Of a DNA stretch of 64,000 nt, positions 11,274-21,802 are shown piece after piece (position 1 is the stretch's first letter; every line of letters begins with the position of its first letter). The notes under the pieces are model-generated. The model saw nothing but the letters and a program-made list of their open reading frames with translations. It had not been told where the DNA came from and ran no database searches. The DNA comes from Bremia lactucae. Lineage: Eukaryota > Oomycota > Peronosporomycetes > Peronosporales > Peronosporaceae. The stretch spans positions 259,539 through 323,538 of the forward strand of contig NW_027152196.1 in NCBI RefSeq assembly GCF_004359215.1, given 5' to 3'. The position numbers and the translations under genes were made by a program.

Positions 11274-11644
11274 GTCTTTCGAGTCGCTTTGATGCTGAGT
11301 AGCATGTGAATGGAAGAAGACGTTGTATCAAGATAGTTTTTTTTCAACCAACAGTGGGTCGTTGAATCCAAGAATATTCGTGTACATGCAAGTACCAAGG
11401 TATGATTTTTTATAGTAGTTTAACAACTATCTCATGTCGCGAGGAATACCAAACGACAGTGAATCGCGTCAATGTAACGATCCAGCAATCGTCACGTCGT
11501 TGGCAGTTTTAACGTCCCCATCTTTTTTTTTCTTTATGACAAAAAGCCCTACCACTCTTGCAGATTAGCAATCGAAAGTCTCTCACACATTTGTCCACTC
11601 GTGTTTTTCTTTCACGCCAATAAACAGCCGTGTCCTATCGATCG
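11274..11644. other. Intergenic: 3' end of START-FYVE gene 1 and upstream region of gene 2
   Basis: The sequence is T-rich with several homopolymer T runs (11,338-11,344, 11,522-11,531) and no supported frame. An in-frame GTG at 11,630 extends the downstream gene by five codons only and is not a eukaryotic start. Confidence 0.4.
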
Positions 11645-13515
11645 ATGCCACTTCGAACGTCGTGGGCATTCATTTGCTCTTTGAAAGAAAAGAGACCTCA
11701 AATCACGAAAGTACCAATGAAGCACAGATTGGTCTCGGAGCGAGAGCGACGCCAATTGATTCAAGAAAGTAACGAGATTTATCGAAAAACACACGAGCGG
11801 CTTTATAATGCCAAAAAAAGGAAGGTCGGTGTCACTGAAACGACAAAGAACCTTGTCACAACTCTTGATACATTCACCGTCTATGGGTCACTCGACAGTG
11901 TCATGGAATTGTTCTTGAATGAGACTAAAAAACTCGTTCTTGACTTTTCGGCAACGCGTGACATTGTCGTGCTTGAACCCACGACATGGCAACGTCCTCA
12001 AGTGTGCACAAGTTTGCGATGGTCATTTAGTCACTCTCCCCATTGGTTTTTCGTGAACGACCAGGACTTTTGTCATCTCGACATTATGAAACCTTATACC
12101 ACTGAAAACGGACGTCGAGGTTGGGCAAAAGTTTCACACTCGATTCAACACGAATTGTGTCCAACGGTCCAGGAGCCATCGCATCCTTTTCCTGTCCATC
12201 GCGCCGAGTTGTTTTACTCGGGTCTCTTTTTCGAAGAAACCGAAACGATGGGTCTGTTAAGAACCACAGTGTTTTACAATCTTAAAAACGACACGACTCG
12301 CACCGTTGTGCTTTCTCGGCTTCAAAATTCACGTATGAAGCGGTTTGGAACCCTCTTGAATCACTATTTAAAACGAGCACACATGATTCAGCACTCCAAG
12401 AGCCTATTGTTAACCAAAGCACTTCAATTACAGGCGGAAAGACGCTGTACGGCGTGTACGAATCAATTGCCAGTGTGGAAATCAAAAGACCAGTGCGTCC
12501 TGTGTGGATTGGTACGAACCCTTTTTTTAAAAAATTGGTGCCTTTTTAATGTCACGTGAATGTTGTATATATATATTAATCGGATGTGCTACTGCAGTGT
12601 TTGTGTGACAAATGCCGTGACATTGTTGTTCGAAATTACGACGTTCAAGGGGTTACCAAAGGACAAGTCACGTGTTTTTCGTGTTCCGAGCGACGAGGGA
12701 TGAAAACGGGGTATACGACAATCTCGCCTCACGAAGTACGTCGATGGATGGCCAAGCCACCGCAACAATTGAGAACCGAGTTCCAAGGAGGACTACCGTA
12801 TGAAAGTATCTCATCGATCACGAACGAAGAGGATTCCGAGTGGTTTGGTGACGACCCGCCAAAGCGCTTACAGAGACATTCGGAAGACATGATCCAACGA
12901 ACCACGAAATGTACGTAATCAAAGAAAAAAATCGTGTTGAAAACATGAAAAAAAAAAAACTTGATTTTGTTTATTTCGTACAATCTAGTTACTCCGAATG
13001 AGACGCTGTTTCTACCAACGGATCACGTCGAGCAGCAACGACGACGTTGCAATACGCGCATTGAACGTTCGAATTCAAGACAGACATTGGATCCACGTTT
13101 TCTTGTTCGACAGTACAGTCGCGCGACCGGAAATTCGAAATTGTCAAGTCGAGCGCTACCAATTGGGTGTAACCCGTCGATGCGGTCGAGTCGACCAGAA
13201 CCTCTTTCAATACATGAAAAACAATCGATAAACGAGCCAACGGATACAGGTTTAGTACGTGTTTCTTGTGAAAAACGTTACAAATCGACGACCGCACGAT
13301 CGAGTTTTTCGAAAAGTTTGATGGAACAACAAATGGAAACCTTGAATCAAGGCCACAAGGTTAAAGGAACGCCAAACTCGCAGTCGAGCTGTTCGTCTGC
13401 ACGGTTGTCGGCACCTGTGGTTACATCGGCGAGATTGCAATTAGGGATGACGAATGTGGCCAGGTATTCGAATATCAATCCTTGTGATCTGTCGTATCTG
13501 TCTACTTTTAAATAA
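11645..13515 (+). CDS. START-like/FYVE protein, paralogue of the preceding gene (3 exons)
   Basis: Exons 11,645-12,511, 12,598-12,910 and 12,989-13,515 join to a 568-aa frame. The introns (86 and 78 bp) have GT-AG ends, donors GTACGA and GTACGT, acceptors CTGCAG and TCTAG. The START-like region (about 20-240) contains TENGRRGWAKVSHSIQ, aligned with ASGRRGWVLSMHSIK in the upstream gene, so the two are tandem paralogues. The FYVE-type finger (about 265-320) keeps four Cys pairs (CTAC, CVLC, CDKC region, CFSC); intron 1 falls exactly between the second and third pair, so splicing is needed to build the finger. The C-terminal 190 residues are Ser/Arg-rich without known domains. The start is the first in-frame ATG; M at 11,717 is an alternative. 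The role is inferred: binding of phosphoinositide or lipid at endomembranes. Confidence 0.8.
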
Positions 13516-14307
13516 CAGGTTTTAATGTATGGGATAGAAAATAGCAAAGATTTGGTTTTAAAAATATGGAATTAATGCCTTTGTGGCAAAGTTTGCCAAT
13601 TGTTATGATACAAAGTAGTGCTGACGTAGAAGCTTGCGAACAATGTAATAATGTCTTCGACACAATCGCTTTCGCGACTCGAAAGAGAAAAGGAAGCAAC
13701 CATTTTATAAGTGTTGCAATTTTGGCTAATGTCTTCTACAATGGAAGCTGTTTAGCCAACACCAATTGTTTACAAAATTTTCAAATTAATAAAATAATTT
13801 ATTTAATAGATGACCTTAAGATTTTCGATTAGAAAGAAAAATGTCTTACGAAAAAATCAATGAAAATCAATCAAGTCTTTCGATGAAACAACGTGTTACA
13901 ACTCAACGATTCGTGCTACACAACGTGCGCAAATCCCGCAGCATCAGGTCATACATAATATTGGTGATAAGTGTGCTGCTTTTAAAAGCCACCAAAAACA
14001 TGCTAGCGATATTTCGGTATATACGGTAAAGACCTCAGCACCACGTATTTCCCGTAAAGAAATCAAAAAAAGGAGCTGCCCATCTGTGACGGAAACATAT
14101 GTCGCTTCCATAGAAAAATCCATACAAATGCGTAACTACAATCATAAGACCCCGTGTCGTATCCCTTCTACGAATAACTACATTTCTTAAGGCAATACAA
14201 TAATATTCCTTTTGTTTTATTTTACTTTTGCTGAAATTGTCCTATTACAACCTCGTTGCACTCACACAAGCAATTCCGCATCCACGTGGCGCAATACCCG
14301 CGCAAGT
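13516..14307. other. Intergenic, AT-rich, with a doubtful zinc-finger relic
   Basis: I see no intact gene. A plus-strand frame at 13,566-13,832 encodes CEQCNNVFDTIAFATRKRK, which resembles the first half of a FYVE finger (CxxC, spacing, RK) but has no second half. It may be chance or a degenerate third START-FYVE copy. The zinc-transporter frame is open upstream from 14,212 without ATG, and the 5' UTR is presumed here. Confidence 0.35.
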
Positions 14308-15570
14308 ATGGGCAAAGCCTCCCTCCTTTGCGACCTGAAGCACGAGCCAACGCTGTGCATCGCCGTCGAAACGTCTATCGAAACATCCGTCCACGACTCG
14401 CACGTTCATAGCGGGCCTACCGCGTCTTCTTCCACGCATCTCAGCAATGCGGACTCGGCAATGCGGAAACTTCAACTTGCGTGTTGTGGTTCGTTTCTCT
14501 TCATGTGTCTTCAATTTGCAGGTGGGTATTATGCCGATAGTTTAGCGATCATGACCGATGCTGCCCATTTACTCTCGGACGTTGCAGGGTTCCTCGTCTC
14601 GCTCTTTGCCATGTACCTCGGTCAATTCCCCGCAACTGCCACAATGCCTTTTGGCTACTACCGTGCCGAAGTGATTGGTGCCCTCTTAAGTGTCTTGTCC
14701 ATTTGGGTCCTGGCCATTGGGTTACTTGGAACAGCCATCAAGCGGCTTGTTGACCAAGGACGACCCGATGCCGAGCCAACGGTTGATGGCAAAGCCATGT
14801 TTCTCGTCGCCCTCTCCGGTCTCGGTATGAATCTCATGCTGATGAAAATCCTCGGGCATGGCCATCATCATCATCATCACCACGGCCATTGTCATGAAAA
14901 ACCAGACAACGAAGAACTTCACACGTCAATACGACAGACTCCCGTGTCGTCGATGGCCCTAATGCCTACCGTCGACGGACCATCAAATAAAGAAATCCAA
15001 CCATCTTCTCGTCCTACGTCCGTGTTTGAAAACATGAACGTCCGTGCGGCGTATATCCACGCATTGGGCGATTTCGTCCAAAGTCTCGGGGTTTGTCTCG
15101 CTGGGGCGCTTATTTGGTACAAGCCATCGTGGCAATTGGCCGACCCAATTACTACGATTGTCTTTTCCTGTCTTGTCCTGGGGACAACGCAAGGGATGCT
15201 TACAAAAAGCATTCATATTCTTATGGAAGGCGCTCCGCGTCATCTTCCCCTGGGTGTCGTAGAGACCCAATTGCGAGCGCTTGCGAGTGTCTATGACGTG
15301 CATGATTTGCACATTTGGATGCTTACCGAGGACAAGTACGCTGCAAGTGTGCATATTGTACCAAATGGGGAATCACAAGTCGCGCAACGAGAAACCCAGC
15401 GATTGTTTGTGTCGTTAGGCGTTTTCAACGTGACGATTCAAGTCGATGACACGATTACCAAGGATTGGAACGAAGAATTACCGTGTTGTGGCACCTCGTA
15501 TGCCACGGACGGAGCGAATCAAATGTCTGTGCCACGTGCGAGTACGAAAAAAGCAATGGAAATCGTGTAA
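14308..15570 (+). CDS. Zinc transporter of the cation diffusion facilitator (CDF/ZnT) family
   Basis: Single exon, 420 aa from the ATG at 14,308 (context AAGTATGG); the frame runs upstream without another ATG. Family features are six expected membrane spans, the YYADSLAIMTDAAHLLSD signature with HxxxD in TM2, a matching HxxxD in TM5 (HALGD), a histidine-rich cytosolic loop between TM4 and TM5 (HGHHHHHHHGHCH), and a C-terminal cytosolic domain with DLHIWML. The HxxxD pairs are the zinc-selective arrangement in this family, so the protein should export Zn2+ from the cytosol into a compartment or out of the cell in exchange for protons. The length and His loop fit the ZnT2/3/8-like group. It converges with the CBS gene, with only 66 bp between the stop codons. 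Confidence 0.93.
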   Translation: MGKASLLCDLKHEPTLCIAVETSIETSVHDSHVHSGPTASSSTHLSNADSAMRKLQLACCGSFLFMCLQFAGGYYADSLAIMTDAAHLLSDVAGFLVSLFAMYLGQFPATATMPFGYYRAEVIGALLSVLSIWVLAIGLLGTAIKRLVDQGRPDAEPTVDGKAMFLVALSGLGMNLMLMKILGHGHHHHHHHGHCHEKPDNEELHTSIRQTPVSSMALMPTVDGPSNKEIQPSSRPTSVFENMNVRAAYIHALGDFVQSLGVCLAGALIWYKPSWQLADPITTIVFSCLVLGTTQGMLTKSIHILMEGAPRHLPLGVVETQLRALASVYDVHDLHIWMLTEDKYAASVHIVPNGESQVAQRETQRLFVSLGVFNVTIQVDDTITKDWNEELPCCGTSYATDGANQMSVPRASTKKAMEIV

Positions 15571-15636
15571 ACATTGTACAACGGGCGTGGTCAAAGTCTT
15601 TTTATTTTCGGATCATTTAACGGGATATGGTCGCTA

Positions 15637-17202
15637 TCATGTACGTACGGTGGACGCTTCGTTTGTAAAACTGGAAGGATGTGTTTCGATAGGTTTTTTA
15701 TCGTGCTTTGGTGCGTGCGTATCGGTATGGGTTGTCAATGTGTCGGTACTAGAAGGTTTCGAGTCGATTCGTTTCATTTCCATGGTTGATTTGAGAAACT
15801 CCATGAGTCGAAAGCCACGTGTTGTTGCATGGTCTTTAGCCATTTCACGCACAATATCTTTAATGGACAAGATCCCTGCCAATTCTTTCTCGCGACTTGT
15901 TGGACGTAGGACGACACCAAGCACTGGAAAATGCCGACAATGTGACGTGCGCGCGACGTTCCAGCATTTTTCTAATGAATCATCCGTCTGTAGCACGGAC
16001 ACACTGGTTGTCATGACGTCCGTCACGAGCACCATGGTCGGGTCTTTCACGGGATACAAGACTTGACTTAAGTACTCGCGCTCGGTGAAGATCCCAACAA
16101 TATGCTGGTCCTTGTCAACGACCAAGACAGCGCCAAAATCCCGCGTTGCCATGGCTTCGACGGCAGCAGCAACGGTCACGTGATCTTCGGGACGAGTGTT
16201 TAAGAGTAATTTAATCCGCTGGTGTTTCTTCTTGAGCAACATTGCTGCCGTGACGTTGGATAAGACGTCGTTTTCAACTCGGGTCTTGTCCGTTGGGTTG
16301 TTTTCCTTTGAAGTTACCTCGTCGGTTTTAAGGTGATTCAAGAGCGTGTCGGCTGGTACAGGGGCGGCACCTTTTAATTCGGCGTACGCACGGACAATAT
16401 CCATCATTGAAAGCACACAGCGCATGTCTTCTTCTTGCACGGATCCGCGCTTGACCGCCCGCGTCATGTCGCCATGGACCACTGCCAAGTGCCGAATATT
16501 TTCTTGAATCATTGTCGCGAGGGCACTATAAAGGGATTTCGTGCGAGTCGTGTTAAATACGATTTCGATAGTAGAATAAAGGGGTGTAAGACGTACTCGA
16601 GAACGGTAATATTGGGTTGAATGCATATGAGATGTGACGACATGACGTCGCGCACCAGTTTCTCTTCAGTCATAATCGACCGAGGAGCTACTTTTTTTAG
16701 AATATCCCTCTCAGTAACGATTCCCACAATGCCCTTGGATGGTTCGGTGACAATGAGCGACCCAATCTTGCGCTCAACCATTGCCAAGACAGCATCGTGA
16801 ACGGTGTCCTAAAAACCTTTCATTAGTCATACACACAGTGAAAGCAAAAAGATTGACGACTACCGTGGCTGCGATGCTTTCCCACTCGTCAAAGTCCACA
16901 AGCGCCTTGTTCTGAGCCCACTCGTGCTCACGCGCATGAAGCACATCGGCAATTGTTAACACCTTGGCAGTTTCGACGCCAGGACTGCCGAAATCACTCG
17001 GTTGACGGTCCATAGGATCCACGTCAGTGGCTTCGATCTCGGTCGTCGACTCGTTTGTTGCAGTAGAGACCGTAGTTGACGTTCCATAGGATCGCCAACG
17101 CTTTGGATCGGTGCGTAGACAATAAGTGGGTTGAAGAAGGCTACGATATGTCGTGGTAGGCACTGCCCGTGCGCCACGAACTCGGAGAAGTCGACAGAGC
17201 AT
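15637..17202 (-). CDS. Four-CBS-domain protein with probable mitochondrial presequence (3 exons)
   Basis: Minus-strand exons 17,202-16,864, 16,808-16,597 and 16,525-15,637 give 479 aa. Introns of 55 and 71 bp have GT-AG ends (donors GTAGTC and GTACGT) and join CBS motifs in frame: ESIAAT to DTVHDAV, and ITVLD to ALATMIQ. The ATG at 17,202 begins MLCRLLRVRGARAV, Arg-rich and without acidic residues for about 30 residues, typical of a mitochondrial targeting peptide. The CBS motifs form two pairs: about 81-165 (GIVGIVTERDIL), 170-240 (DVMSSHLICIQP), 285-350 (GIFTEREYL) and 355-430 (DVMTTSVSV, GILSIKDIV). CBS pairs usually bind adenosyl ligands and sense energy state. No catalytic domain is attached, so this is a stand-alone sensor or regulator. 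It is divergent from the PPR gene. Confidence 0.85.
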
Positions 17203-17444
17203 TATCTTGCCGGTAGTATGAGTTTTATTTAATGTCACGTGAACGAACTTGGGACGAGAATTAGTGAACTATGCGATTAAAAAGGTAAAGATTAAATGAA
17301 CATAGCTGGAGGAATTGACTCTAATAAAGAAAAATAACGCCAAAAAGACTAAAACCTTCGGATTCCTTTACAAGAACCAACGGCACATTTTTACGAGCAC
17401 CAAACGTAAGCGCTTGGCATCATCAGAAGAAACGAATTCCTTAA
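17203..17444. promoter_or_regulatory. Divergent promoter region shared by CBS and PPR genes
   Basis: Only 242 bp separate the two ATGs, which face away from each other, so both promoters must lie here (or within the first exons). The palindromic E-box-like CACGTG is at 17,236-17,241. Both products have mitochondrial presequences, which suggests co-regulation; that is inference. Confidence 0.5.
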
Positions 17445-18425
17445 ATGGCTCTTCACCGCAGTTTTCAAACCGCGCGACGATGTCCACTGCAATCCTTTCT
17501 CCGTTCAATGCACGTGTTAATTCCTCTACAAGTGTCGGCTGCGTCGTACTCGGTTCCCTCCACGTCGACCCGCGTGGTCCCAAACAACGTCACTGACAGC
17601 GCCGTGCATACTCTTTTGGAGCGCGCTATTGCACAACGCCACCCAACACAGGCACTTCAGTGTCTTGCTCAGCTACATACGTCACCAGGGGCTCCTCTCT
17701 TGCAAAAACTCGCTATTTTACTCGCGCGACAGAAAAAAACAAGTCGCCACGACGCGCTTCGAGCGTTTGAGATCTTGCGCGGTGTCTACCGGTTGCCATG
17801 TTTAAAACCCGATGATTACACGAAATTGGCGTCGATTTACGTCCTGGACGCGTGTGTACGGCATTCCATGCTCGATCATGCCATGGAGGTGCTCGTTAAG
17901 TGTCGTGCCTGTTTTTTTGGTTCTTCTAAGCGATGATTTTGTGTCTTAAATTGTTTAAAACAGCTCTACGACGAAGCTTTGAATCAAGCCGTCGTACTGG
18001 ACTTGCCAGCGTATGATGGCTTGTTGAAAGCATTGGTGAAGCAAAAGAGAATGGAGGAAGCGATGGAGGTGTTGAAAGCACTTGTGCGTGGTGAAGACTT
18101 GTGTCCGATGGAAACGACGTTTGTGCCGGTTTTAATTAAATTAATCGAGACAAGAGAGTATGACGAAGCGATTAACGTGTTGCAACAAGGACAGAAACGT
18201 GGCGTCGTGTTTACAAGCACGACGTTCCATCCACTGTTGACGCTCGCAGAGGAAGATACGGTCTCGACGGATTCCCTTATTAAATTCTTGTCGTTTATAG
18301 AGGATGCATGGGAAGAGTGCAAGGTGCGTCAAAAAGTTTGAAACAGGGTTTCTATCCGTTTTAAACACATTTGATATCATTAGGATTTTGACGTCGAGGA
18401 ATACGAAGATGATTTAAACGATTAA
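17445..18425 (+). CDS. Pentatricopeptide-repeat protein, probably mitochondrial (3 exons)
   Basis: Exons 17,445-17,894, 17,964-18,323 and 18,384-18,425 make a 283-aa protein. Intron 1 (69 bp, donor GTTAAG) was placed so that the PPR spacing is kept: the distance from AMEVL to the end of DGLL equals that from the next AMEVL to PVLI (21 residues). Intron 2 (60 bp, donor GTGCGT) leads to a 13-codon acidic tail (DFDVEEYEDDLND). The N-terminus MALHRSFQTARRCPLQSFLR looks like a mitochondrial presequence. At least three PPR-like helical pairs are visible (about 110-250). PPR proteins bind organellar RNA and act in processing, stability or translation. The target RNA cannot be told. Confidence 0.8.
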
Positions 18426-18592
18426 CGTTGAAATAGATTTTTTAAATTGACTTTCCTCTTGCGTACATTCTTGTCACATTTCCGTCACGAATCCTTGTCA
18501 AAAGCATATTTGTATCTCACAGTTTTGGACCTTCTTGGTTGCTCGTTTTTTACGATAAATGTCTAATATTAAATTTTTTAAATCGTTACAAA

Positions 18593-18884
18593 ATGTCCAA
18601 GCTGTTTCAGAGAAACCCGCGTAATGTACGGTGCGTCGGTCGCTTGTTTGTGGTGATTCGCGTAAACAAAAATTTTATATTGAAATTGTGGTACGCATGG
18701 AAGCATCGCGTCATGGGTAGCAGCGCTTGGTCTGTTTGCAGCGTGGTACAAATACGACCAGATGCAACAGCGCCGCTTCTCGGACAAGGAAACGCAAGCG
18801 TGGAATGAGGCCATTTTACGCCAATACCCTGCGAAACCCCGTCAAAAGAAATCACCTGAAAACGTAAATAAGAACACAAAATAG
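18593..18884 (+). CDS. Small single-pass membrane protein, spliced, unknown function
   Basis: This is a two-exon model: 18,593-18,630 and 18,704-18,884, with a 73-bp intron (donor GTGCGT, acceptor GGAAG), giving 72 aa. The first exon encodes MSKLFQRNPRNV. The second gives a hydrophobic segment (IASWVAALGLFAAWYKY) followed by a charged tail (QQRRFSDKETQAW) and a Lys-rich end. The coherent amphipathic pattern across the junction, and the same donor as the PPR gene, support it. It resembles small inner-membrane subunits or assembly factors of mitochondrial respiratory complexes in size and topology, but I do not recognise the family. No single open frame covers it, so simple ORF searches miss it. 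Confidence 0.6.
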
Positions 18885-19058
18885 GCAACTCCTTTTTTCT
18901 AACTCTTGAAGTAACTTTTCTCATTTATCACAAACCCGTTAACAACTGACGGGTGTTGACTGAAGAAGAAATGGCCTCGTGTCTTGTCCCAAATTCATAC
19001 AACTACATTGCCCTTAGTGCTTTCATTATAAAAAAGGAAACAAAGAAGTCGAACACGA

Positions 19059-19307
19059 ATGAATACGCCTTTTGATAACCCGAGCAAAATTGCCAACAAT
19101 GTAAAAAGCGGCAAATGGACGTAAGAAGTACAAAAGAACCTATAAAGTGTTGCCAAAATGACGGTTGTTGTCGAATGATATAGAGCTCCACTGATGGTTG
19201 CAGCTGGCGTGGGTGTCGCAGCGTGGTTAATGGTGTCCAACCGCGACACCCGCGAGCCGATTTCGCCTGATCGGGACCCGCGAGCGCCACCCTCCAAGAT
19301 GAAGTAG
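19059..19307 (+). CDS. Small single-pass membrane protein, spliced, unknown function
   Basis: Exons 19,059-19,120 and 19,184-19,307 join through a 63-bp intron (donor GTAAGA, acceptor ATATAG) into a 61-aa protein. The start is MNTPFDNPSKIANNVKSG, then a membrane segment (APLMVAAGVGVAAWLMV) and a polar Pro/Arg tail ending PPSKMK. The strong consensus donor, in-frame junction and clean one-span topology support a real gene. With the similar small gene just upstream it forms a pair of tiny membrane proteins in a region of mitochondrion-directed genes. Function unknown; a small respiratory-complex or import subunit is a guess. Confidence 0.6.
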
Positions 19308-19771
19308 CTGAATAGCTAGAAGAGGCGAAGTGAAGTTGAAGCACCCGTAGTGGCCGGTTTTGAGCTTTCACGCAGAAGTTGTGTGCCTATATATTAACAT
19401 TTGGGCAGAATAAATTTACCCATTTTTATTAAAATTTCCTATTGCGCAAAGTTTGCTGATGTATGAAGTGGCCAATAAGCGGACACAAACAGACAGTGCA
19501 AAATTTTCGTTTATTGACTGGTGACATTAAGCCAGAGTGTCAGCTGTTGCCACATCATTTATCCTTGTAAATGATTATGGTGAGGGTTGGGAGCTCTGTT
19601 CGACTGGACAAACGCGAGGGGAATTTGTGGCAAGGCCACTTGTACCACGATTCAATCCAAAAAAAAAATCGCCCGCACTGAAATTGTGGAGTTACAAAAA
19701 CATACATTCAGTTCGCAACTCGAACAAACATTCTGTCTCCCTTCCGCCATTAGTGGCCAACCCCATTTGCC
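19308..19771. other. Intergenic region before pseudokinase 1
   Basis: I see no supported gene. Plus-strand open frames here start at non-ATG codons and run out of phase into the kinase gene. The promoter of the kinase gene is presumed within it. Confidence 0.4.
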
Positions 19772-21802
19772 ATGTCGGTCTCGTTCCTCTCGGTCGCAAC
19801 CGTCTTGACCACAGTCCACGCCCGGACGGACATCGTGGCACAACTCTATGGCAACACGGCCATCACGGCCCCAACGCCACCAACGAGTCTCAATTTAGCC
19901 CTCCAAGAGCTTGTGGTGAGTGTGGCAAATTTTACCCAATACCCAGCCGCCTTACAACGGGCCATGCTCTGGAGCGCTGGATGGGTACGTGCCCAACCGG
20001 AAGCCGCAATTTTAGACGAATCGTCGTCGGCGGCCACGTACGTGCAAGTCTACGTGCTCTGTGATCGAACAATGAGCGACGTGTTCCAGTCCCCTCACGC
20101 CTTCGACGACCCGACGCGTTGTGGCATTAAGGAATGCAAAAGTACTTTAGTTAGTTTTACCAAATCAACGTGCGATCCCGATTATGTACGATCCAGAGCA
20201 CTTTGTGCCATAAGTCCCGATGCAACATTCGAGTTCGTGCCGCCTCTTCAGACAAAAAATGGGCCCCTATGGGCAATGGACGGACAAATTGATGCCACAT
20301 TTGATCCGCAACTTTTTCAATATGCAAATGCGTCAAGTAATACGAGTACGCCACTTTTTCTACTGACGCAAAAAAGTGCGTGGACGACCATGAAGGACGA
20401 CGACACGTGTCCGAATAGTGCACAATTCATTGCTCCGTGCCAACGCGTTGACGCGTCCGAAGTGGATCCAAGTACGCAGCAACGCACGTGGTGCGTGCCA
20501 ACGATCGAACTGGGGGTGAAACTCTGGGTCGAACAAATACAAAATGTGGCCACGGGAGTGACGGTCCCGGACGCCAAGTCGACGTTCACTCTGGCGGCAA
20601 TTTTAGCCATTTTATTAGGACTCTTTATTGTGGCCGCCATTGTACTCTGTATTCTGTGGCATCGTACGACACGATTTGTTAAAAATGGGTTGCATGCAAA
20701 TGGCAACAATACTTTCTTTGTTCAGCCTTTATCCTTTCATCACCGACGGTCGCTCCCGCTAGAAGGGACTACGTCAGGTCCGTATACCTCAAGTCCCGAA
20801 CCGCGGTGGTCGTACGATCATGGGATGCAAATTGAAGCCACAAATGAAACTTTTCGAAGGCGGTCGCCAGAATTGGCAGCGTTCTGTGATGACCACGAGT
20901 TAATGCTCAAACGAATTGCTTTTGCAGGGATTATTTATCGGGATAAATTAACCAGTGGACCGACAGGTGAAGTCTGGCGAGGCGAGTACGAAGGACGACA
21001 TGTTGCCATTAAGTGCACTGTGGCCGCTGCAGTTGCCGTGGCCCATCGAGGTTCGTTTGGAATGATTGCGCCAGTTGCCACGAGTGATTTTGAAATTCAA
21101 ACATTAGTTGCCTTTACCAAAGAAATTCGCATGGCCGCGCGCCTTGATCACGTCAACATTGTCGGCTTTATTGGCTTCTCGTGGCGCACATTGCCCGATT
21201 TATGCATCGTGTCCGAGTACATTGCTCTTGGTGATTTAGCCCATTTTGTGGCACAACCGGAGAGCAACTATTTGACATGGAAAGAGGATAAATTGGCCAT
21301 TGCAGCTGATGTGGCCAATGCCCTCGTGTATTTACATTCACTCTCTCCTTCACGTATTCATTGCAACTTAACGTCCCGCACTATTCTCTTGACCGAAGAG
21401 TTGCAGGCAAAATTAAGCAACTTTGGACACAGCCACGAACCCAGCGATGACACGAAGAGGTCAAATAACGTGGACACTCTTTTGTGGACGGCACCTGAAG
21501 TGTTGCGTGGCGACGAGTATTCGGAAAAGGCCGATATTTATTCGTTTGGGGTCGTTCTTGCCGAATTAGACACGTGTTTGCCGCCGTACGCGTACCGCCA
21601 AGGTCAAAAGAACAAGGGCAAGATTGACATCGACTATGCTCCGCTCATTGCCGCTGGCAGGGCATCGCCGCCATTCCGATTTGATTGCCCCCAAGCGTTG
21701 CGCGAATTGGCCAATCAGTGTCTTGATTACGATCCGTCGAAACGGCCATCGGCCATGCAAATTGTGTATAACCTTCGGTCTAAAATTTTCTTAACATTAT
21801 AA
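19772..21802 (+). CDS. Receptor-like protein with degenerate (pseudo)kinase domain 1
   Basis: Single exon, 676 aa, ATG in good context (GCCATGT). The N-terminus (MSVSFLSVATVLTTVHA) is a probable signal peptide. Residues about 20-270 form a Cys-containing extracellular region, 272-296 one membrane span, and about 385-672 a TKL-like kinase domain. The VAIK lysine (K414), alphaC Glu (E451), APE (574-576) and DIYSFG are kept. However, the catalytic loop reads HCNLTSRTI (530-538) instead of HRDLKxxN, and the metal-binding DFG is NFG (550-552), so both catalytic aspartates are lost. It should bind but not phosphorylate in the usual way. By topology it is a cell-surface receptor with an allosteric or scaffold cytoplasmic domain. 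The downstream neighbour has the same architecture and different lost residues. Confidence 0.85.
   Translation: MSVSFLSVATVLTTVHARTDIVAQLYGNTAITAPTPPTSLNLALQELVVSVANFTQYPAALQRAMLWSAGWVRAQPEAAILDESSSAATYVQVYVLCDRTMSDVFQSPHAFDDPTRCGIKECKSTLVSFTKSTCDPDYVRSRALCAISPDATFEFVPPLQTKNGPLWAMDGQIDATFDPQLFQYANASSNTSTPLFLLTQKSAWTTMKDDDTCPNSAQFIAPCQRVDASEVDPSTQQRTWCVPTIELGVKLWVEQIQNVATGVTVPDAKSTFTLAAILAILLGLFIVAAIVLCILWHRTTRFVKNGLHANGNNTFFVQPLSFHHRRSLPLEGTTSGPYTSSPEPRWSYDHGMQIEATNETFRRRSPELAAFCDDHELMLKRIAFAGIIYRDKLTSGPTGEVWRGEYEGRHVAIKCTVAAAVAVAHRGSFGMIAPVATSDFEIQTLVAFTKEIRMAARLDHVNIVGFIGFSWRTLPDLCIVSEYIALGDLAHFVAQPESNYLTWKEDKLAIAADVANALVYLHSLSPSRIHCNLTSRTILLTEELQAKLSNFGHSHEPSDDTKRSNNVDTLLWTAPEVLRGDEYSEKADIYSFGVVLAELDTCLPPYAYRQGQKNKGKIDIDYAPLIAAGRASPPFRFDCPQALRELANQCLDYDPSKRPSAMQIVYNLRSKIFLTL

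Noticed and set aside
14212..14307. Upstream extension of the zinc transporter
   Set aside because: It begins at TTG with no Met before 14,308.
14860..14895. CAT/CAC repeat as a microsatellite
   Set aside because: It encodes the functional His-rich loop of the zinc transporter, so it is explained by the protein.
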